Source of the DNA: Acanthacorydalis orientalis
Lineage: Eukaryota > Arthropoda > Insecta > Megaloptera > Corydalidae
Direction: 5' to 3'
Length of the DNA stretch: 64,000 nucleotides
Assembly (NCBI GenBank): GCA_034766995.1
Contig: CM068315.1
Location: 3,605,236 to 3,669,235, forward strand
The notes beneath the pieces were generated by a model, which was not told where the DNA came from, searched no databases, and saw only the letters and a list, made by a program, of their open reading frames with translations. The translations under genes were made by a program, and so were the position numbers. Shown here one piece after another: positions 57,960 through 64,000 of the stretch; positions within the stretch are counted from its first letter, which is position 1, and each line of letters opens with the position of its first letter.

Positions 57960-58330
57960 TGGAGCTAATACTGTTTATCGTACGTAAATAATGGAGCCAT
58001 GTATTTATATCGACTGAAATTATTTATTTCTTGCCATTCGACACGATCATTTTAAAAACGGCGTGTTTAATTATATAGAAATCGTACGTCGTTTATTTAT
58101 TTTACATTTAGCATATTTTTCGTTTCATATCAATCGTAAGAGAGAAACGTTTCTCGGTGACACGATCAAACACTTATCGGGAGTCTTAAGAGCTAATGAT
58201 AAACTTTCCATTCAGAAAAACATAAAATACTCTGATACACGGGATATGGTTTATAGTATATATAGACAGATACACATTATTTACGCCCACTTACTTATAT
58301 ATATATATACATCCACAATATAGAAAAACT
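57960..58330. other. GC-richer unique island with an open frame
   Basis: A plus-strand frame of 86 codons (58063-58323, MFNYIEIVRRLFILHLAYFS...) lies here. The words TCTCGGTGACACGATC and AATCGTACGTCG mark composition unlike the flanks. No domain recognised, and the frame runs into a TA-rich end. I lean to regulatory DNA over gene. Confidence 0.3.
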
Positions 58331-58391
58331 TCATTTTTTGAAATCATGTTATAAGTCTCAGGTTCATACTAGAAGTGTTCTTTAAAATTTA

Positions 58392-58395
<4 letters not shown>

Positions 58396-58425
<30 letters not shown>
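58396..58425. repeat. (TA)n microsatellite
   Basis: 30-base TA tract. Confidence 0.9.
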
Positions 58426-58429
<4 letters not shown>

Positions 58430-58597
58430 ATTTTTACACATTTCACAATCAATAAGGTATTGAATTAAAAATATATAGCAAGTAGGTATAAATACATTAG
58501 TCAGATGATTTAATCTCGAGACAAGATTTTAATAATAAAAACTAGCATTATATTTGTATTGAGTTCAGTTAAACAATTAGTATACGAAAACAATATA

Positions 58598-59150
58598 AAG
58601 GATTTTCCAATAAGAATGCATTTTTTCAATTTCAAACAAAACACAGAATTTGCACTGAAATTCCATGTTTCTTTATTGTAAATAATAATTAGAGGTTTGC
58701 TATATAAAAATGAAAAAGAATATCGTTTGAGTGATCGACACGTGCTTTCTTATAATTAAGAAGTCTTTTGTTAAAATTTTCAATAAAATCTCTGCACAAT
58801 TAGTGCTCTATCTCATGAATGACTCTTCGGATTTCATCATTTAGGTCGAGAATTGTTTTAGAATTATTGGTGTACACCTGTCCTTTAATGTGACTAAAAA
58901 GAAAGCAGTCTAACGGTGTCAAATCGCAAGATCTCGGTGACCAAATGTAACAATTTCTGAAAATAACGCGACCAAGAAATTTCGTCCTCAATAAATCAAT
59001 TGTTTCATCAGCTGTGTGGCGTTTTGCGTCATCCTGATGGATCCACATGTCCTCCCGATCAATATCATCCAATTCTATTCACAAAAAATTGGTCATCATG
59101 ATTCGGTATCTTTCTCTAGATAACATTGTTGGTCGATATTGAAATAAATG
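58598..59150 (-). mobile_element. DD41D-type Tc1/mariner remnant
   Basis: 3' end near 58600 (AAGGATTTTCCAATAAGAAT, a probable terminal repeat) and about 0.5 kb of transposase 3' half on the minus strand. The 5' half and the other terminus were not found within the window. Confidence 0.7.
58800..59150 (-). pseudogene. Transposase catalytic-domain fragment
   Basis: Minus strand, 59150 downwards: RERYRIMMTNFL-stop-IELDDIDREDMW, then WIHQDDAKRHTADETIDLLR (Q-D, second catalytic D), then WSPRSCDLTPLDCFLFSHIK (PRS-DLTPLD, third catalytic D), then IRRVIHEIEH. About 40 residues separate the two acidic residues, close to the DD41D type and unlike the 34 of mariners at 32 kb. The open frame is 58800-59072. 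An in-frame stop upstream and the missing first D show it is dead. Confidence 0.8.
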
Positions 59151-59557
59151 ATTAATTTTAGTCTAATCTAGGCATACTAAACAAATTTAATATAAAGTAT
59201 AATTTAAAAAAAAACAATATATAAAAATCAGAATAGTTTAACGATTAAGCCATTATTTAAATAAATATTATCAGTTCTTATACAAAGTATAATGTATAAG
59301 TAAGAAAAAAACAATATACAAGAATCAGAATAGTTTACAATTAAGACATTATTTAAACAGATATTAACAGTTTTTACCATTAAAAGCATTAATAATATTT
59401 ATTAAAATTATAAAATCCATGTATTCTCAGATAATGTTCATTAATTATTAACTAAACTACAAATTTATCAGTAAGTTTAATAAAAAAATGCAAAGTGTGA
59501 ACGTTAAATGAATAAGTAGTTGAAATACAAGTGTAGATAAAATTTATGTTAAATTTA
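59151..59557. other. AT-rich DNA with a local duplication
   Basis: About 60-bp segments at 59195-59265 and 59285-59355 are near copies (TATAAAGTATAAT, AAACAATATA, AGAATCAGAATAGTTTA, AATTAAG.CATTATTTAAA). A tandem duplication of roughly 85 bp period. Confidence 0.6.
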
Positions 59558-59606
59558 TGTATATATATATATATATATATATACATATATTAGAGAGAAG
59601 AGAGAC
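59558..59606. repeat. (TA)n(GA)n microsatellite
   Basis: TA tract then an imperfect GA run. Confidence 0.9.
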
Positions 59607-59758
59607 AATCATACACCTATTACATTAAATTATTTAAAATTTATAGAAATATTTATAATCAAATATAATCAAGTACATAAATATAACGAACTCAAAAGAC
59701 GGTTAAAATCGTTACAATATATTATTTGTTTAAATAAACTCCTATATATTTATTTATT

Positions 59759-59798
59759 TACACACACACGCATCTATATATATATATATATATATATA
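59759..59798. repeat. (CA)n(TA)n microsatellite
   Basis: Short CA run, CGCATC, TA tract. Confidence 0.9.
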
Positions 59799-60640
59799 AC
59801 ATTTTATCAGTGTTTATTTAATCTTGTCGAGAGATATAACTAACTTAATAAAACTGACTTAAATTACTATATTTTGTTTAATTTGAAGTATATTTTTGGT
59901 AAACAGATTCATTTGTAACGATTTTTTTCAAATTGTAACGTATTAAAGGAATTAAATGACAAGTACACTCATAGCAAGTGTTACAGTATTAATAATAGAT
60001 AATTGAATTTTCCAAATTATTTTATATATACGATTCATATAACAAAATAAATCAATTAAATGCATTAAAGTCATTGAAAACTGTCTAGATCAATGCGCTA
60101 TAGAAATAATTACAAAGAATTTATTTTAAAAAATTGAGTTGTACTCGATAACCATTTAATAAACAAGCGTAAGTGATTATACTAAGAACATGATTCAGAT
60201 TTCTTTATTTTTTAAAAAAATGTCGACTTTCAAGAATATAAATTCAATTAAGAATCAAAATTGTGTTAGTACTTTCATTTCTAACTATATATTATTTTTC
60301 TTATAGAAATAAAGATCGACGTGCATTTATGTATATATATATAATGTAATTAAAAATAAAAAATGTATAACATTATTAAAGATTTATTGTTGCTTTATCA
60401 GTTTAATTTAAATTTATTTGTAATTAAAATTGGATTTGATTAATAATGTTTATTATGTTGATACAGAATATGTACAAAAAAAATTTGTTATTTTTTTTTT
60501 TTAGAGTAAAAGAATTCTGATTTTGGTACAAGATGGAGATAAGAGAAAAGAAAAGTTTGTAACAAGGAAGTAAACTAAAACTGAACTCTTTATTTTTGGA
60601 ATGAATTCTTTCAACAAATGTATTATCTTAAACAATTCTG
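59799..60640. other. AT-rich DNA, nothing recognised
   Basis: No gene or repeat assigned. Confidence 0.4.

Positions 60641-60697
<57 letters not shown>
60641..60697. repeat. (TA)n microsatellite
   Basis: 57-base TA tract. Confidence 0.95.
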
Positions 60698-60700
<3 letters not shown>

Positions 60701-61069
60701 TGATAACTAAATATATACATATGGTTCACAAGTCACAAATACATTTTATAATATATTTCTAGGGTATACATTTTGGATTAATTGATACGTTTATTTTACA
60801 CGTATAACAAAAACTAGAAGAAAGAGTGGCATAAGATAACATTGAAAATATATGAATTCGGACAGTAAAGAGTATTTTTGAGAATATCTATAACCGATAG
60901 TAATTTATACATATATGATGAAGGAAAATAACGAATGAGCATGAACTTTCTATCCAGCTGGTCAAAAAAATTATTTAACTATAATTTACATGTCATCCTC
61001 GATTGTTATATTATATGAAAATAGAAAATTTACAAATTATTTAGAATGAAGATGGCTGAATACAGTAAA

Positions 61070-61071
<2 letters not shown>
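60698..61071. other. AT-rich DNA, nothing recognised
   Basis: No gene or repeat assigned. Confidence 0.4.

Positions 61072-61131
<60 letters not shown>
61072..61131. repeat. (TA)n at a LINE truncation point
   Basis: 60-base TA tract. The RTE fragment starts at its last TA. Confidence 0.95.
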
Positions 61132-61132
<1 letters not shown>

Positions 61133-61572
61133 CAATCTCACTCTGTTTGAAGGAAAAAATTTTTGATCAATGTATACTATCAGCAAAACATAGATGCTTG
61201 AAGCCAGAATTATTCAAAGACTCCAAACACAGAGAAGTATGGAAAGATAGATGGTAAGAATAAAAAGAAGAGATAGAAAAAAAATAGAATTCAAACGAAA
61301 ACAGACAGGAATCACAGATATAATAAGAAGAGTGAAGAGTCTGAAATGGAAATAGGCAGTGCTTGTTGCAAGAAGAGAAGACAACCGATGGATAATAGAA
61401 ATTTTCGACTGGTGATCAAAAATATAAAAAAAAAAACAAGAAATAGACCAATGAACAGATGGGATGAGAAAATTAAAATTTTTATTGGAAATCAGTGAAA
61501 AAAAGCATTCAATCATACAAAATGGAAAATAATGAAGGAGGCCTTTATCCAACAGTGGATAGACAGAAGCAT
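61132..61572 (+). pseudogene. RTE-type LINE 3' fragment
   Basis: Same family as 6.5-7.5 kb. It starts at the NNPTL(L/F)EE-FDQC block (AACAATCTCACTCTGTTTGA), then LKPELFKDSKHREVWKDRW, then KQTGITDIIRRVKSLKWK, then RREDNRWIIEIFDW, NRWDEKIKIFIGNQ and NGK-MKEAFIQQWIDR. Several frames and stops. Probable order and 3' end agree with the longer copy. A TA run follows the 3' end. Confidence 0.85.
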
Positions 61573-61579
61573 TTATGAA

Positions 61580-61599
61580 TTTATATATATATATATATG
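61580..61599. repeat. (TA)n after the LINE tail
   Basis: 20-base TA tract. Confidence 0.85.
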
Positions 61600-61985
61600 C
61601 GTGAATCCAGTTTCAGTTTAAATACTCGTAAGTGTTATTTTTGTGTTGTATTTATTTTCTGATTATATAATACAAAAATTCTTGAAATATCTGGTACAAT
61701 AATATTTTAAATATACTTTTTTATTTTTATAAATGACTTTTTTTTCGTCCTCAATAGCACAAATATATTTTTGATCAAAAATTAACAATAATATTGTAGA
61801 TTGTTTTTATAATTTTTGTTAGTAAGTAATGTATCATTAATTGACGATGTCATCTAATATTATTCTCAGAGCAATAAACTATAAAAAAATGTTCTACACT
61901 TTAACAGTCTGAAGATGATGACTTTAGTGTCGAAATTTACATAAATAACAATTAAAAATAGTAGATAATCACTTATCGATCATTT
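61600..61985. other. AT-rich DNA, nothing recognised
   Basis: Contains GTCTGAAGATGATGACTTTAG followed by TGTCGAAATT near 61908. The motif (CTGAAGATG...GTCGAAA) is common near element ends in animals but is not diagnostic. Confidence 0.35.
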
Positions 61986-62228
61986 TTGACAAGAAAAAAG
62001 GTTCTAGTTTGTGGTATAAGAAAATTATCCATTTATAAAAGTGAATTTAGTTTTAAGTGTCAGACCTGCATTGAAATTTACAATAACAAAATTGTCAGTG
62101 GTGTCTATGAACAAAAAATGGCTATACTTATTGGAACATTGAATTTATCTTTATTTATAAAATCTTTCGTTGAAATTAAAAGTGTTCTAACATGTAAAAA
62201 TTTGCTTGATTTCAAACTAAAACTCTAG
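61986..62228 (+). pseudogene. Unassigned coding-like fragment, related to 6.1 kb
   Basis: 80-codon frame: RKKVLVCGIRKLSIYKSEF, then KCQTCIEIYNN, with conserved C and C-x2-C in register with the 6076-6312 frame. No recognised domain. See the entry at 6076. Confidence 0.4.
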
Positions 62229-64000
62229 TTAAAAATAATATCTTTCTATGTACTTTTTATATTTATTCAAATACTGATACTGTTTCTTCTGAAATAATAA
62301 AAATAAATACTGTCTTTGAAATTAAACTGCATTTAATTAATTTTTTTTCAAAACCGTATACATATAAAAAATCCCAAAGAAAATTAATAGTTTTTTCCTT
62401 TTTGAACATTCATTTTGTATTACAATCTAGTAATTCTAATTGCTGGGAATTTCCTACACAAAAAAAATACAATGATATGAATGGCACTTTCATATATTCA
62501 AATTAATTAAAAATTAGATCCATGACAGAAACTACTACCAAGTAATATTAAAATGAAACATATTTTTTTACAAGATTAAATAGTATTCATACTTCGTCCT
62601 GTCCTTCATTACTTTGTTCTGAGACCTCTATTTCGTATGTCATTGACATAAAATATGCAATCATCTATATGTAATATTTTGAAGTATGTATCAATTTCTA
62701 TTTTTTATTACCACACAATTTATTTTATTATACTAATTTATAGCTGTCAAGTTATTTTATCTCATCAATTAATTCTTTTTATAATATATCCATATAATGC
62801 TAAAACAGAGTTTGTCTTTATTTCTATTGAAATTTTAAAATAAAAAAATCATTTAATGTATTAAAAACGATCAATACTGATAATAAACAGAAATGTATTT
62901 CTCCAGTTTCGATAAGTGTATCATCTTTAAAGTTTCTAAAATCTACTTGGAAATGACAAACAAACGCTCAAGTGATCCAGAAGGATGAAGAGGCTATCAA
63001 GGTAATATAACAATAAATTTGTAATTTGAATTAAAAAATATCTAATTCACTCAGATAAAAATATTAATAATATTATTCAATAAAATAGTAATAATTATTC
63101 AATCGATTATGGTTCTGCCAAAGATCAGTTGTTAATCAATAAATCTGAATTTGTATCTAAGTATCTGACATTTTTCAATAAGAAAACGACTGTTTAAATT
63201 CTTAAATCATGATATAATAATATTTTAATACAATCTTAACAACAAAGCGATTGTTTTATTAAAACATGTACACATATTTGACATTGTTCTATTTTTCCTA
63301 AAAAAAATATAATCATTATACATTAGTTTTGGTTGAATTTAGGATGTTCTCTAAAAATGAAGCATTAAATGAGAATACATCTACGTGTCATTCAATGTGT
63401 ACTCTGTACTTTCAAGAGTTGAACGCACAATATATTCAAATGTCAGTTATTATTTGGTCGTTGACTGCCTGTCAATCTTGTTTTTAAAATAAGCAATAAA
63501 AGTACATAGTGAAACAGTGTGTTTTAACTCATCTCGATTAATGTAAAAGTATCTTGTAATTTTACAGAAAATATGTTAATTCGAAAAAATTATTCATGTC
63601 ATTCACCAATGTTTATTAATCATCAGTTTATTGTCAATTGTAAATGGTTTTAATGAAATGAAAATTCAAGTTATACACTTGAATAAACGATTGTTTAGTT
63701 ATTACTTCTTATATCGATAATAGTATTATTCTTTCTACTTTTTTATTAATTAATTTAAGATTTTTAACGGCTGTTAATTATGTTATTATTCTTCAGTATT
63801 GAATAAACAATTAATGCAAGTTTACAGCTGACAATTAATGATAACATACAAGTTATTAATAAATGTGTACTATTATATACAATGTATAAAATAGTACTGA
63901 AATACAATTATTCAATATAATTTTCCTTATCTTAATGTCCATTTTAAATAGTAATTTTAATACATATTTTTTAATTATCAATAAACATTAATATTTGCTG
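62229..64000. other. AT-rich DNA to window end, no gene recognised
   Basis: No microsatellite over 30 bp and no transposon seen. 63340-63480 is somewhat more complex (CTACGTGTCATTCAATGTG, TTGGTCGTTGACTGCCTGTC). A 62-codon frame at 62655-62843 has no domain. Confidence 0.4.

Noticed and set aside
61214..61552. 112-codon minus-strand frame
   Set aside because: Antisense to the RTE fragment at 61132-61572.

Overview
This window looks like non-coding nuclear DNA from an AT-rich arthropod genome, most likely an insect. Three things point that way. It is packed with long (TA)n, (CA)n(TA)n and (TA)n(GA)n microsatellites. Almost every stretch that resembles protein is a decayed eukaryotic transposable element: mariner, Tc1, hAT-like, piggyBac-like, or RTE- and Jockey-type LINEs. 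There is no bacterial-style gene packing, no operon and no ribosome binding site logic. I found no intact host protein-coding gene, tRNA, rRNA or CRISPR array. The species cannot be named from the sequence.

Layout. 1-2.5 kb: microsatellites and a deleted mariner copy. 2.64-3.5 kb: a conspicuous GC-richer island with a well-spaced TATA box, an initiator, a possible first exon with a GTGAGT donor, and a 31-codon small ORF. This is the best candidate for host gene structure. 6.5-7.5 kb: a degraded RTE-type LINE. 9-10.6 kb: a second Tc1/mariner-type element with long TIRs, and a reverse-strand deleted mariner. 12.2-13.7 kb: a Tc1 element split by a LINE fragment. 16.3 kb: a double hairpin. 17-19.3 kb: LINE and mariner ends. 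25.9-26.4 kb: another deleted mariner. 28.5 kb: a Jockey reverse transcriptase scrap. 29.1-30.5 kb: a piggyBac-like non-autonomous element with TTAA borders and a triplicated terminal region. 31.9-33.2 kb: a nearly full-length but dead DD34D mariner. 33.2-36 kb: LINE remnants and mariner copies, one split by a LINE with a visible target-site duplication. 39.0-39.6 kb: another LINE 3' end. 41.0-42.1 kb: a compound tandem array. 43.4 kb: a hAT element with a perfect 8-bp duplication. 44.3-52.5 kb: mariner pieces and three copies of the second MITE family, one carrying a nested MITE. 54.4 kb: a second hAT-like element. 58.6-59.2 kb: a transposase fragment of DD41D type. 61.1-61.6 kb: an RTE tail. 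The rest is AT-rich DNA with scattered GC-richer islands of 100-700 bp that I cannot assign.

Nothing here amounts to a working multi-gene system. The interesting signals are the transposon biology (two classes of mariner deletion derivative, (TA)n tracts sitting exactly at element ends, nested insertions with readable duplications), the candidate promoter and first exon near 3.0 kb, the 16.3 kb hairpin, and a short unassigned coding-like repeat shared by the two ends of the window. If the 3.0 kb promoter is real, the window may be largely one long first intron with regulatory islands, but this is only a hypothesis.
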